Shown here in pieces: positions 1 to 10,419 of a stretch of 60,000 nucleotides of DNA (the stretch's first letter is position 1; every line of letters begins with the position of its first letter). A model generated the notes under the pieces. That model was not told the DNA's origin, searched no databases, and saw nothing but the letters and a program-made list of their open reading frames with translations. Position numbers and translations under genes: made by a program. Origin of the DNA: Cristatella mucedo (taxonomy: Eukaryota > Bryozoa > Phylactolaemata > Cristatellidae); the NCBI GenBank assembly GCA_009760855.2, contig WPIO01000120.1, forward strand, positions 746,001 to 806,000, given 5' to 3'.

Positions 1-272
1 TCTTGCTCGCTGCTTCACTGCTACCCGACTCGGTCACTCGGTCGGGAGACTGCCATGTTCCTTCATATTCTAAACGAGCCCCGTTTTTTAATAGGAGCGT
101 GACATTCGTGATTTTAATGTTAGCATGACATTCTAAATAAAGTTACACCAACAGCGTTGCTGTTGAAGATGAATCGGGCTTGAGTTCATCAGCTCTGCAA
201 AGCGGCTGTCGGTGACTGAATTTTGCTATGCTCTCTTACCATATTTTATAGTCGAGTAACATTATCTTTTAG
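1..272. other. No gene recognised; probable ELP3 intron sequence
   Basis: No coding sequence is recognisable. The segment ends in a pyrimidine-rich stretch and an AG at 271-272 that serves as the acceptor of the first visible ELP3 exon. The upstream ELP3 exons (radical-SAM N-terminal half) must lie outside the window if they exist. Confidence 0.5.
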
Positions 273-399
273 AGGTCACACAGTGAAGGCCGTAACCGAG
301 TCAATCCAGATGGCCAAGGATGCTGGATTCAAGGTCGTTGCTCACATGATGCCCGACCTTCCGAATGTGGGCGTCGAGAGGGATATCGAGCAATTCATA
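273..399 (+). pseudogene. ELP3: ELP3-like exon, radical SAM/HAT region (first visible exon)
   Basis: After an AG at 271-272, the frame gives [10 protein letters not shown], then [10 protein letters not shown] and ERDIEQFI, before a GTAAGT donor at 400. This is the highly conserved middle of Elongator complex protein 3, the tRNA wobble-uridine acetyltransferase with a radical-SAM core. The leading A at 273 would complete an Arg codon, as in the family (NR-GHT). This exon is intact and very conserved. It is called pseudogene only because the following exons carry disabling lesions. A live gene with assembly errors is the alternative. Confidence 0.85.
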
Positions 400-654
400 G
401 TAAGTTCTGTGGTTTGGGGCATTTTCTAGGGATAGTATATGTGCCGTGCTATACATTTTTGTGACCTGCCGAGTTTGCTCGTGAACTGGTGAACCTCGAT
501 TCGAAAGCAGGAAATGCTGTGACGGATGGTCTGTGTGGCAGAGTAATTAGACTCTTGTACAGTGCATTTGAATAGGGAGTTGTACTCTGTGTCTACATGA
601 CATGTTGTTTATTTATTAAGTCGTGATGGCAGTGTGCTGCCAGATTAGATTTCC

Positions 655-815
655 CCTAGGTCTAAGCCCAGCAGTCAAGTGCTCACATTAACCACTCAGG
701 TCGTCGGTTCAAGTCCTGCAGCAAGAAATTCTTTATTGCCAGTCCCATGCAGGGTAAAAGCTTGTAAGGCTGCTCTGCTGCTGTACAATTTGTTGTTCTG
801 CTGCCACAAAAAGGA
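655..815 (+). repeat. SINE family B copy 1 (tRNA-derived)
   Basis: A tRNA-like B-box (GGTTCAAGTCCTG) is followed by the family body: TTCTTTATTGCC, then GTAAGGCTGCTCTGCTG, then GTACAA. The same order appears at 1700-1845, 18240-18395 and, inverted, 40203-40370. It lies in the first visible ELP3 intron. Boundaries are approximate. Confidence 0.6.
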
Positions 816-1699
816 GGCTGTACGTATCAGCTGATATCTGCTTTATTTCTTTACTCAATCGTTTGCTAATGTGTGCCGGTTTTGCATATTTGTGTTACAT
901 GCAGAGCTGTATGTCATTGGCAAATACTGTGGATATTATTTCTCTGTGGAATGATACAATGAATTGCTTGAGTGAGGCAGCCAGTCTTAGCAGCAATCTG
1001 CCGGTCAGTGAGTCATTGCTGCTGCGCCTTTGCTTATATCCTTGAATGCACAGTCTATAATTTTTAAATTAAATATTGTGTATCCTTGCATTTTTTAGTA
1101 CACACTATTATAATAGTAAACTAGGCACGAGGGCCTTGCTGGGTGCAGGCTTTGCATTTCTAGTAGATAATGCTCCATATTTCCCCACTCTGGTCTTAAA
1201 CGAAACCTGCTATCAGTTCATGATTAGTTACTGAATGTTGCAGTACAAGGCTGCATAATCAATCAGCTGCACTTACTTGCAGGCTAGCACCTGCCCATAA
1301 TCACCAGAGGTCAGTGTTTAGAGACCTGAGCATAAGCAGCACCCTGGACAGATTGAGCTCACCTAATTTATAATCCTTCGTACAGCTTAGCTGGAGTTTC
1401 CATTTCTGACAGTCACACACAAGATTCTGATGGGATGAGATTTTGAACGAATGAAACCCAGCTTCAAATAAAATTAATACCAGATCGATGTGGAGGAACA
1501 CAGCGACTGCACGGTATAGTCGCCAACGGTATGGTATTGAGGTAGCATGGCTGAAAGCTTATCACCAACATTGGTTCATCAAGCCCCAGTACTATGAACT
1601 TACATTAACATTGAGATGACAGCACTTTTTACAGCCCTGCATACCACAGGCAATTATAGCATTTGTGAACCACTGGCTTGCTCTACCTCATCCCGAACG

Positions 1700-1845
1700 C
1701 AAAAGAGCAGAGTATATAGCATAGCCTGAGCCAAATGCTTAAGGCGCAGGTTTGATTCCTACAGCAAGCGATCCTTTACTGCCCACTGCAAGTTGGAGAT
1801 GATGGCTCTCATGCTGATATGTAGAGGATACTGCTAAATTTGTCG
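1700..1845 (+). repeat. SINE family B copy 2
   Basis: A degenerate tRNA B-box (GGTTTGATTCCTAC) is followed by GCGATCCTTTACTGCCCACTG, then GATGGCTCTCATGCTG. This is the same body as the other family B copies. It lies in the ELP3 intron directly upstream of a family A SINE. Confidence 0.55.
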
Positions 1846-1920
1846 ACCTTCACTTTACTTAAGGCTGTGGGATTTATTCACAACCGGCAGATAGGAATGT
1901 GTAGATAGGAATGCCACAAT

Positions 1921-2081
1921 ACGCCGAGCTGGTTTGGTCCAGCAGTTAAGGTTCTCGCCCCGACCAAGGCCTGGCTGAGGTCGTGGGCTCGAGTCCCGAG
2001 GCATATGTGAAGCGCTTGAATACAGATTGAGTTCTCTTGGGGCGCTATACAAATGAATTATATAAATATATATATATATAC
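1921..2081 (+). repeat. SINE family A copy 1 with (TA)n tail
   Basis: The head GCCGAGCTGGTTTGGTCCAG resembles a tRNA A-box region. The B-box-like GGGCTCGAGTCCCG follows, then a body ending GAGTTCTCTTGGGGCGCTAT and AAATGAATTATAT, with an AT-rich tail. A nearly identical, better preserved copy is at 53640-53805. Confidence 0.75.
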
Positions 2082-2395
2082 ATGCATGCACGTGTATTTG
2101 CATAATCTTTGTACATACACACTGTCGTGGCACGTTTTTGTGCATTATAAGCTACAACAAGCGCTTGCATTTGATGTGTATAGCTTCAGTGTGGATTATC
2201 TGTGTTCACGTGCATAAGTGCATAAGTGCATAAATCTGCATAAATCGTAGAGCTAATTTTGCCTATGACTATTAGCCACGATGCACTCGATGCTTTTTTG
2301 TTGTCTACGTAAGCTTTATGTTTCGGCTGCTGTTCTGTATTTATCGTTAAATATATGCTGCTCATGTAATGCGAATAGCCATGCTGTCGTTTTAG

Positions 2396-2467
2396 GATTA
2401 CTTTGAAAATCCTGCTTTTGATCAGATGGGTTGAAGCTGTATCCGACCCTGATAAACAGGGGCACCG
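2396..2467 (+). pseudogene. ELP3: ELP3-like exon with 1-bp frameshift
   Basis: TTTAG precedes the exon and a GTAGGA donor follows it. The frame opens as DYFENPAF, continuing the previous exon in phase 0, but then runs out of frame. The second half, DGLKLYPTLINRGTG, is in another frame. The expected ELP3 text is NPAF-R-x-DGLKLYPTL, so one base (probably the C of an Arg CGA codon) is missing at about 2419-2420. The exon ends in phase 1 in the downstream frame, matching the next exon. Confidence 0.85.
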
Positions 2468-2580
2468 GTAGGAATAGTTGCTGTCTGACAGTTAGACTGA
2501 CTGTCAGACTTACTGTTTTAGTTGACCTGCTTTTTGCAAAGCACTTTTGTTTTAGTGCTGATGTGACTGTTGTTCTGCAG

Positions 2581-2701
2581 GTCTTTATGAACTGTGGAAA
2601 ACTGGAAGATATCTATCTTAATCACCATTAACTCTCGTCGACCTGGTGGCTGGCATACTTGCACTTGTTCCACCACGGACGCGTGTGTATCAAGTGCAGT
2701 G
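2581..2701 (+). pseudogene. ELP3: ELP3-like exon with premature stop
   Basis: CTGCAG precedes the exon and GTGAGG follows. It reads LYELWKTGRY, then S-stop-SP, then LVDLVAGILALVPP and TRVYQVQ, matching ELP3 residues around LYELWKTGRYKSYSP..LV..ILALVPPWTRVYRVQ. A TAA at 2619-2621 replaces the conserved Tyr codon. A Trp in VPPWTR has become Arg, and the split Arg codon at the exon end now reads Trp (TG|G). These changes at invariant positions argue for loss of constraint rather than one isolated sequencing error. Confidence 0.87.
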
Positions 2702-3382
2702 GTGAGGCACGTGTAGCTCCAGCTTTCGTCGCTTCGTTTACCTGAAGGTCCCGAGGCCAATCGTCTTTGCATCTTCTTCTTATTCTTCTCTCCCCCTAGG
2801 GTGTTAGTTTTACAGTGGCCAAATTAACCACCATAGCTACATGTCTATGACATTGAGCTACGGCTGACTTTGAGTGGTGTTTGCAAATGCATCCGAGACG
2901 CGATCTATGTTTGTACTCAAGGTAGCTGCTAGCGTTCCTACCTGTTGGGGTGGGGCTTAGCTGCCTAACATATCTTGTGCGCACACTCTGGTGCGCGCGG
3001 ATGCGCGTACTCACACCTAGTGATCCATTGAAGTCAGCCAGTCGAAAGTCCAATGTTAAGAATAGTATGAATACTGACACTCATTGATGGACAGTGGTGG
3101 AATGTTTGATCCGAATTGTAAGGGATTACGAAGAGATAATCTCGTTACTGTGTGAAAGATGTGTTGCAGACCTCAAATGCTTGTGCTGTCAAAATTAGCA
3201 CATTCATTTGTCTTGAGTGCTGGATAGCCACATTGTCCCTCCTTACCTACCTGGTAATTCCCTCAACGAAGTCTTTCAAATCGCATGCACTATGTCTTTC
3301 AACAGCAAGCTGCTGTGCATGCCTGTAATTTTTTCGCCTACCTTGTATCAAGAATCGGATTTTTTCAGATTTTGGTTAGATT

Positions 3383-3461
3383 GTTTTGAACAATTTCTCT
3401 TTTCTATTATTCGATTATGGTAACCTTCATTTTGATAACTCTGCGAAAAACGTGTTTTAAC
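3383..3461 (+). repeat. Dispersed ~78-bp repeat, copy 1
   Basis: This segment (GAACAATTTCTCTTTTCTA ... GATTATGGTAACC ... AAAAACG) recurs in the same orientation at 10221-10299 with a few substitutions. No coding sense or element family is recognised. Confidence 0.6.
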
Positions 3462-3491
3462 TATCTGATTAGTGCTGAATCCTTTTCTCTG

Positions 3492-3773
<282 letters not shown>

Positions 3774-3775
<2 letters not shown>

Positions 3776-3911
3776 AATTCATTTGTATAGTGGCCTAGGA
3801 TAACTAAATCTCTATTCAGGTGCTTCACACATGCCTTGGGGCACGAGGCCCACGACCTCGGCCAAGCTTTGGTCGAGGCAAGCACCTTAACTGCTGGTCT
3901 AATTCGGGCTC
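3774..3911 (-). repeat. SINE family A copy 2, inverted
   Basis: Read on the minus strand, this gives the family A order: GACCAGCAGTTAAGGTGCTTG, then GGCCGAGGTCGTGGGC, then CCTGAATAGAGATTTAGTT, then ACAAATGAATTGT. It ends directly in the dinucleotide microsatellite on its 3' side. Confidence 0.75.
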
Positions 3912-4154
3912 AAGTACAGATCTTCCCTTGCAGCAAACATCAGCTACTCAGCCACAATAAAGCCCTTCAGTATGGCCACAGAGGCTGAATCGGCTCTTGT
4001 GGGTATAAGATTCTCATTATTACCAGGCATGCTAAAGTTGTGCACACCACTTAAGAATTATAGCTGGCAGCCTATAAATAGGCATTTATGCTGTTGGTAT
4101 GTATGCCTTTAGTATGGGCATGACATTGGCCTGCCACTATTCTTTATGACCTCC

Positions 4155-4470
4155 CTTATCAGCCCATGCATATAGGCCACAGTCGTTTAAGCTGGCTTTT
4201 GTGCTGTAGCATTCCAAAGAACCCCGAGTTTGCTGCAAAGGTCGGTTGCTGTTGCAGGCCAAAGCCCCAGTTGAGCCGTCTGTGAATGTCATTCCATGTT
4301 CTAGAGGGGTTCATGTCAGGCGACCAGCTGGGCCACTGTATCTTCTGAACAAGATTCACCAAAAAAGCACCTTACTAGCCTTGCTGAGTGCTTAGGATCA
4401 TTATCATGCTGCCAAATATGACTACTTCTAAAGCAGAGCATCCGGTGTTTGCAACCCACCTTGCTAAATG
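4155..4470 (-). pseudogene. Tc1/mariner-like transposase fragment
   Basis: On the minus strand the reading WQHDNDPKHSARL is followed by WPSWSPDMNP and WNDIHRRLNWG. DNDPKH and the SPDxNP block are the second and third catalytic-region motifs of Tc1-family DDE transposases (family QQDNDPKHTS and SPDLNPIEN). The final catalytic Glu after NP is not in frame (NPSRTW), and stops separate the two blocks. It is a 3' fragment of a dead element lying inside ELP3 intron 3. No inverted terminal repeats were found. Confidence 0.75.
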
Positions 4471-5439
4471 CAGGTCTAGCTTGATAAGCTCATAGCCCTG
4501 AATCTCAAATGCACGATCCATAAGTTAAGATATTGATCATCATCCAGCTTTAAAATATTTACCATGGTGAGTATCATACCTAGAAAGCCTTATGGTGATC
4601 CAGCAGATCATGTATCCAAATTGTAAGCAAGATGAACTTCATTTCTACTGGAATCCTAATTGGCCTCTTTCTCCCCATTTCCCAGCTCTAGTTCTCTTTC
4701 ATCGTCATGCTCTCCTTCTCTGCCTGCCCTGCTGACCTTACCTATAAGTTCAAGGTTCTCGTTATGAAATGTTTAGATTTGCTGCATCTCACCATATTTA
4801 ACATAATACAATTTTGTGTCCCCAGATTCTGTTCTTACATCTCTGAACGAGGCTGTTATCAGATGCACCATCAAGAATTTCATGTTGAACACAATAGCTT
4901 TTATTTGATCATGTCTGTATAAGTTTAGCTCTTTTTTTCTGAAAGTGCGAGCCATATATACTGCTTTCTGAAACCTTCTGTGCACCCGTTTCATCGCTCT
5001 GAGTTCGGTTGTTGCTAGTGCCTTTATTGGAGTAAGTCATTAAGCTACACTAATTTTTAAATTGTATCAATATGCCAATGTAATTTTGCACTGCGTTGCA
5101 GTTTGCTATGCTTGGCTTAGTAAATAACTGCATTTGTCGGCAACCGAGTAATCTATTCCCACGTAAACTGTTTTGGAGCCTCGGTCACGTGACACTATAC
5201 CCCTCCCCTCTTTGATGCCATCCAGCACAACCTATTTTGGCCCATTTCGTCACTGACGATGCCTCGACTAATCATGAGCCAAGGTGCGTGGATGTTTCCT
5301 TTACCTGCTGAGGCCAACCCTTGCCATAGAGACGTTCGGTATGCTACAAGAAGCTGCATGCATCCATCTGCAAGCATTTTTGAGTGTACTGGATCCGTTC
5401 CGATGGCACTGCAGATTACGGCGAATGGATGCCCTCAAG

Positions 5440-5623
5440 CAGTGGTTCTCAATTTGTAGATTGTGACCCCTTTGGGGTTCGAACAATGCTTTCACAGGGG
5501 TCGCCTAAGACCATCGGAAAACAAGCATCTCCACATTTTTCACACAACAATTTAATGGTTGGGGGTCGCCACAAGATGAGCTGTATTAAAGGGTCACAGC
5601 ATTAAGAAGTTTGATAACCAATG
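5440..5623. mobile_element. SPIN/URR1-like non-autonomous hAT element
   Basis: The left end CAGTGGTTCTCAA and the right end, read inverted as CATTGGTTATCAA, are near-matching terminal repeats. Internally GACCCCTTTGGGG, TTCACAGGGG, GTCGCCTAAGACCATCGGAA, TGGTTGGGGGTCGCC and TGTATTAAAGGGTC match, from memory, the ends of the SPIN/URR1 class of short hAT transposons known from tetrapods and some invertebrates. The flanks CCCTCAAG (5432-5439) and CCCTTGAG (5624-5631) look like an 8-bp target-site duplication with two transitions, the length expected for hAT. There is no transposase. Confidence 0.85.
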
Positions 5624-5912
5624 CCCTTGAGTAATTTCTCCAATGCGGTCCTATGCTGGCATCGGCAAGCAAAATCCAGCCTTGCTTTTTTGTGCTGCAC
5701 TGTCAACTGTGGCTTGCTGTCGGCCACCAACGCATTCAGTCCTTGTTCCTTAAGCCATCTACTCATTGTGTTCTAGCTTACGACCGTTCCGGTTGCTTGG
5801 CAGAGACTCAGGCAGTGCTTTTTAGCAGTGGCAAACCTGTCCTTCAGAGCCATGCTTCTGAGGAGTCAGAGCGTTTTGGCATGTTCTGTCCAATGAGATT
5901 GCGTCTTTGCAG

Positions 5913-6063
5913 GGACATTCCTATGCCAGTGGTAACGTCCGGCGTGGAGCATGGCAACCTGCGAGAGCTGGCTCGCATCGCAGACCTGGGTATGACATGT
6001 CGTGACGTGAGGACTCGGGAAGTCGGCATCCAGGAAGTGCACCACAAAGTGAGCCCGTATGAG
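5913..6063 (+). pseudogene. ELP3: ELP3-like exon with 6-bp deletion
   Basis: The exon follows TTTGCAG and ends at GAG before GTGAGT. It encodes [19 protein letters not shown], then [16 protein letters not shown] and [12 protein letters not shown], unmistakably ELP3 just before its GNAT acetyltransferase domain. The family reads RELALARMxDLG; here it reads [10 protein letters not shown], two residues short. Loss of one CTGGCT copy from a CTGGCTCTGGCT stretch would explain that. I found no following exon for the GNAT domain (family VELVRRDY..NGGWETF) in the next 18 kb. Confidence 0.87.
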
Positions 6064-6469
6064 GTGAGTACTGTCTCCCAACCTCCCATGTGGTCTTACA
6101 CCCGGGGTAACCGATGAAAAATGTTAAGAATTGTTATTTTATTTGAAGTTTGCAAATTAAAAGATAAACTAATTATAAATGCCATCACAAGTTTTGGTGG
6201 TAGTTAGATGACTGGAGCATGGTCAATAAAATTGTTACCTAAGAACTATTTAAACCGGAAGTATCATCGAGCTCAACAAAATAGTTTTCTTTGAAAATAA
6301 CCGAGCCGGAACTGAGGTTTTCTGGTGAACTCTGCAAACATAAGCTACTCAGCCCTAAACGGACCATCAGTAAATAACTTTGGAAAATGACAAAGCGTAA
6401 TACTTTCCCGGAAATGACACTCCTCTCGAGATCGAATGTCCGACTGGTAGTATAACAAGATCATGAAAG

Positions 6470-7850
6470 ACTAAAACCCCTATCGGCTGGGGCCTAGTCC
6501 TGCCTCCACTTTCGGATCTAGCTGATCAATTCTCTAGTATCTTTGTCAAGAAGACAGACAAGATCAGGGAGTTCATCCCTGCGATGACAGCACCTTCCCT
6601 AGAATGCAATTCCCCGATTCATGGCTGCACCTCAATGTCTACACTAAAGCAGGTCACTAGTGATCTCGTTCTGAAGTTTATATCCCAATCAATGAAGACA
6701 ACAAGTCCTCTGGACCCTATTCTAACTATCCTGCTGCTATGTTGCTTTGATCTGCTGGTGCCATGCATAACTAACATAATTGATATGTCATTAGCACCAG
6801 GTCATGTCCCAGCAGCTTTCACAAAAGCTGTAGTCAAGCCGCTACTCAAGAAAGCGACACTTGACCGAGAGAACTTGAGCAACTACCGCCCAATCTCCAT
6901 TCTACCATTCCTTCAAAGACAGTGGTAAAAGTCGTTGCGGACCAGCTGAACTTATATATTGAAACTTCAGACCTTGTTAGTAGGTCACAGTCTGGCTTTA
7001 AAGGTAATCGGTCCACGGAATCAGCATTGCTTCGGGTGGATAAACACCAACTCAGGGATGCAGACATGGGTAGAGTACCCCTGCTTGTTTTGCTCAATCT
7101 TTTTGCGCCTTTTGATACTATATATCAAGTTGCTCTTGTGAATTTTATCTCACCTGGGCCTAGCTAGCAGTGCTCTGCAACAGTTTGATTCCTATCTCTG
7201 CAAGAGACTCCAGAGTATTGGTGTGAATGGACAAAGATCATTCGAAGTACTTCTGAAATGTGGGGTACCTCTGAGATCCGTGCTCGGTCCGTTTCCTTTC
7301 ACGGTTTATACCCTGCCTCTTGCCAGTGAAATTGCCAAGCAGAATCTAGACTTTCACTTTTATACGGATGACACTCAGTTGTACCTTTCCTTTGATCATT
7401 TACAGCCCGCGAGCGAATTAAAATTCTCTCAACTCTCTAGCGGCATGTATTTATAAAATTCACTCATAGATGGCATCGAATTTTCTAAAATTAAATGATG
7501 ATAAAACTAACTAACTAGTTATGGGCAAACCAAGTGTGATTCAGAAATTAGAAAGGGTAACGCTGAAAAACGGCTTTAGTAGCTAATCTAGTGTTGAATC
7601 TGCACGGAATCTTGTCGTCATCTTGCAAAGCGACCTTTCATCGGATTACCACATCAGCTCCTCAGTCAAATGTGCCTACTTTCAGCTTACATTGCTACAA
7701 TTCGGGCTTGTTTATACAGCAATACCATTTTTAAATCGGTCAATTAACTAGTGACATTTACTTCTCTTTACTTCTGTAACTCACTGCATGCTAGTCTACC
7801 GGCATGTGCAATTAACCACTTACAGCTGGTGCAAAACTTTAAGCAAGGCT
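6470..7850 (+). pseudogene. L2/CR1-like LINE reverse transcriptase, 5'-truncated copy
   Basis: Broken frames give the order expected of an L2/CR1-clade ORF2: linker, VVKPLLKKATLDRENLSNYR with PIS, SGFKGNRSTESALLRV, the AFDT-like region, CGVPLRSVLGP, FYTDDTQLYLSF (YADD changed to YTDD), and finally LHASLPACAINHLQLVQNF. Frameshifts and stops separate the blocks, and the endonuclease is absent. Homology stops at about 7850. It is a dead insertion downstream of the ELP3 exons, in the same orientation. Confidence 0.85.
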
Positions 7851-9140
7851 ATTCTGCCGTGAGCATAAGTCAAAATTGGAGCCGACGTAGTGGAGAAGGC
7901 GGCGATTTACGAACTGCATTTCCGCCTCTATCTTGGGACTCGACTTTCGGTGAGTGACGGCAGATTTTTCCGTTCACCCACAGGAGCAATGGTAGCAGCA
8001 AAACAAGCTCTGCTCTGTGCAATGAACAAGCCTCGTACGATGTATCTGTAAGCCAGCAGCAGAAATACAAAAGTTTCATGCACAGCCGCATCCTGATGGA
8101 GCTGAAACTCATCTGCAAGTAAAAATTTGCTACAGCTAATAATGGCGTCCAACTTGAGTCTTGGTTGGCAGATACAGCAACTGCAGGTAGCTGCTAGGAG
8201 GCATGATGTGCAACAGCCTCGTTTCGATTTAGTTCCTGTTGCACATTTGTCCGAGCTGGACACACTTTCTTGATCGTCAATTTAAAAACAGGAGCCATTT
8301 GAATTGGTGGTCAATCAATGGCAATATTGAAAAAGCAATATGTGCAAAATCGGGTTTCATTGGCTGATGGTAAACGAAGTCTACTAATACGCCAGGCGAC
8401 CTGAGTATATTCCGCCATCATGCACTCTAGTGATACCTGCACACCAGCCGGGAGCCGTCTCATTCGTGCGTGGCTGCTCGGAAGCTTTCACCAGTGGTGG
8501 TGCCTGGCTTGGCTGGGTTTCCTGTTGCCTCTTCTGCAGCCAAACTTGTCAGCTGCACAGAGTGCCGAAGGTCGTCCAAGGACAGACAGAGCCTCGGAGA
8601 GCCCACAATTACCAGCTAGCCACTGTCCGGCGTTTCGACAGTGTAGAGACACGTGTAAGGGGATCCCAATTTTGGCAGCTTCATGTTCCCGGCATGTGCC
8701 ATCACGTCCACTAACGCATCTAAAGAGGGCGCTTGGCCCTTCGTCTGACCCCAGTGTGGCGACTTCGTACCAGGCGTCCTGAGTACATTCTGCAGGCATG
8801 CACTCTGGCTGTGGCTGTACGGCAGCCGTGAGCTGGCTCACTGGTGGGCGGCTGCTCGGACGCATTCGCCACCGTGGAGCTGCTGAAGAAGCACTGGGCG
8901 AGCAGCACCGTCTGATGTCTCGATGTCCGCTGCTGGTGGCACTGTTCCGAGTGCCTCCAGACTGCTTGACTCGGAAGCCATTAAGCTCTACTAATGCAAG
9001 GTGCATAGTGGTCTTGTATGCCTGTCGCTGAGATATATCGTGTGTTTGGCGGTTGCCATACTTTGCTATGCATAAACTGCTAAATTTTTAAGAACCTCTT
9101 AATAATTTCTGGGAGGCTGAAACGGAAAAGAACAGATTTT
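7851..9140. other. GC-rich unassigned segment with degenerate tandem duplication
   Basis: Open frames run on both strands but resemble no family known to me. The block CAGGCGACCTGAGTATATTC ... ATGCACTCT at about 8392 recurs as CAGGCGTCCTGAGTACATTC ... ATGCACTCT at about 8772, and CTACTAA motifs recur near 8383, 8709 and 8989. This suggests an old duplication with a unit of about 0.3-0.4 kb. Confidence 0.4.
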
Positions 9141-9519
9141 CTCCTTCTTCACACGTTCCATCTAGTTTTATTTAGGGAAGCCACGGTAGACGAAAACTCT
9201 CGAAATTGTTGCAATGGCTTAAAGAATAGGATCTGGATTGTAAAAGTGGACCCACTGATTCGCTGGATGCCGCGTGACAAGTGAAGGGCACCCTCCTCAA
9301 TACCGTCTGACGAAGGTTGGTGGAGAGACCGTGGAGCTATTTGATGCATGCTCTAGTCAGCACCGAGGAACGAGCTCTGTGTCAGCAGTCGGTGCTGCAG
9401 TGAGAGACCGAGTAGACTGAGGGCACGGAAATTTGGCCTCTAGTGAGCACCTCCTTTGTTTTACGACTATTCTGGCGACACGTTGCTAGTGCCAGGTACC
9501 GACTGAGCTATCGAGATGA

Positions 9520-10215
9520 CAGTTACACTTCACTCAATGCTGGGCGTAAAGCCTTGTTTGCACTTGGGAGCATGAGGAAATTACAACCAAGGTCGAGGTT
9601 CAAGTGGCAGCAGAAGCTAGCCCATGGCTCATGGATTCGAAAGGGCATGACAGGCTCACACTCGGATGCCGATAGGAAACAAGGCAAAGTCAGCAGCTGG
9701 TAAAGCAACTGAGGCACTTGCTCATAATCTGCCAGTGTAACTCCAAGGTTTTCGGGTAAATGAACGGGAACCCCAACCACTCTGAATATACGGGTCACCT
9801 TCAGCACCGATCGTGGGACATTTTCAGCAACAGCTTGAAGCTCAGTTTTATCTGCTGCATGAAGTCCAAAATCTGACCGGGAATAAAACTGAACAGGTCA
9901 TGTATAACCTTGGCTATGCCGGCAGGATAAGATATGGCCAGTCCGGCAGCGAATGACTCAAAAAGTGAGCTTGAAAAACATGCTTCCGAGTTTTAAAAGA
10001 TTAGGAATGACAGGCAGTACAATCTGAAATACTTTGTCAACATTATGTTCCTGCGATAAAAGAAGTGCCGATTCAAGCACCCGGTTGGTAATCTGCAGCA
10101 ACTACTGGGCCTTGCCAAGTCAGACCAGTAGGCATTTATGCAGCCGCCTTTAAAGACTTCAAATGGCCCGGTTGAGAAACAACTGAGTCAGACGTGGCCA
10201 AAAACGGAGGCCAGA
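9520..10215 (-). pseudogene. Decayed HEAT/ARM-like coding relic, unidentified
   Basis: The minus strand shows long, protein-like, helix-rich stretches broken by frame changes and stops. They read LLQITNRVLESALLL ... VFQIVLPVIPNLLKL, then AAGLAISYPAGIAKVI ... FSFIPGQILDFMQQI, then VLKVTRIFRVV ... LADYEQVPQLLYQLLTL. The leucine-rich amphipathic pattern suggests HEAT repeats, and VPQLLYQLLTL recalls the IPPLVYQLL motif of FANCI, but the order of the other blocks does not fit FANCI and I do not claim it. Several stops sit where CAG or CGA codons would be expected, as with C-to-T decay. Confidence 0.45.
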
Positions 10216-10220
10216 AGACT

Positions 10221-10299
10221 GTGTTGAACAATTTCTCTTTTCTAGTATTTGATTATGGTAACCTCCGTTTTGATCACCCGGCAAAAAACGTATTTTAAT
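10221..10299 (+). repeat. Dispersed ~78-bp repeat, copy 2
   Basis: Same sequence and orientation as 3383-3461. It lies immediately left of the 10300-10338 inverted repeat. Confidence 0.6.
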
Positions 10300-10338
10300 A
10301 ATGACGCTCATACAGGCCTTGCCTGTATGAGCATCATT
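10300..10338. repeat. 18-bp inverted repeat with 3-nt loop
   Basis: AATGACGCTCATACAGGC at 10300-10317 pairs with GCCTGTATGAGCATCATT at 10321-10338 with one mismatch. It would form a stable hairpin or cruciform. No poly-T tract or other terminator context is present. Confidence 0.85.
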
Positions 10339-10419
10339 GCTGCTGTTGCCCTACTGAGGCTCTAGTTAATCTAGGATTCTAGCTTTCTAGAATCGTGTAA
10401 AAAAGCAGAGCTGAACATC

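Noticed and set aside
9520-10215. FANCI pseudogene
   Set aside because: Only one short motif resembles FANCI and the block order does not fit, so only a generic HEAT-like relic is claimed.
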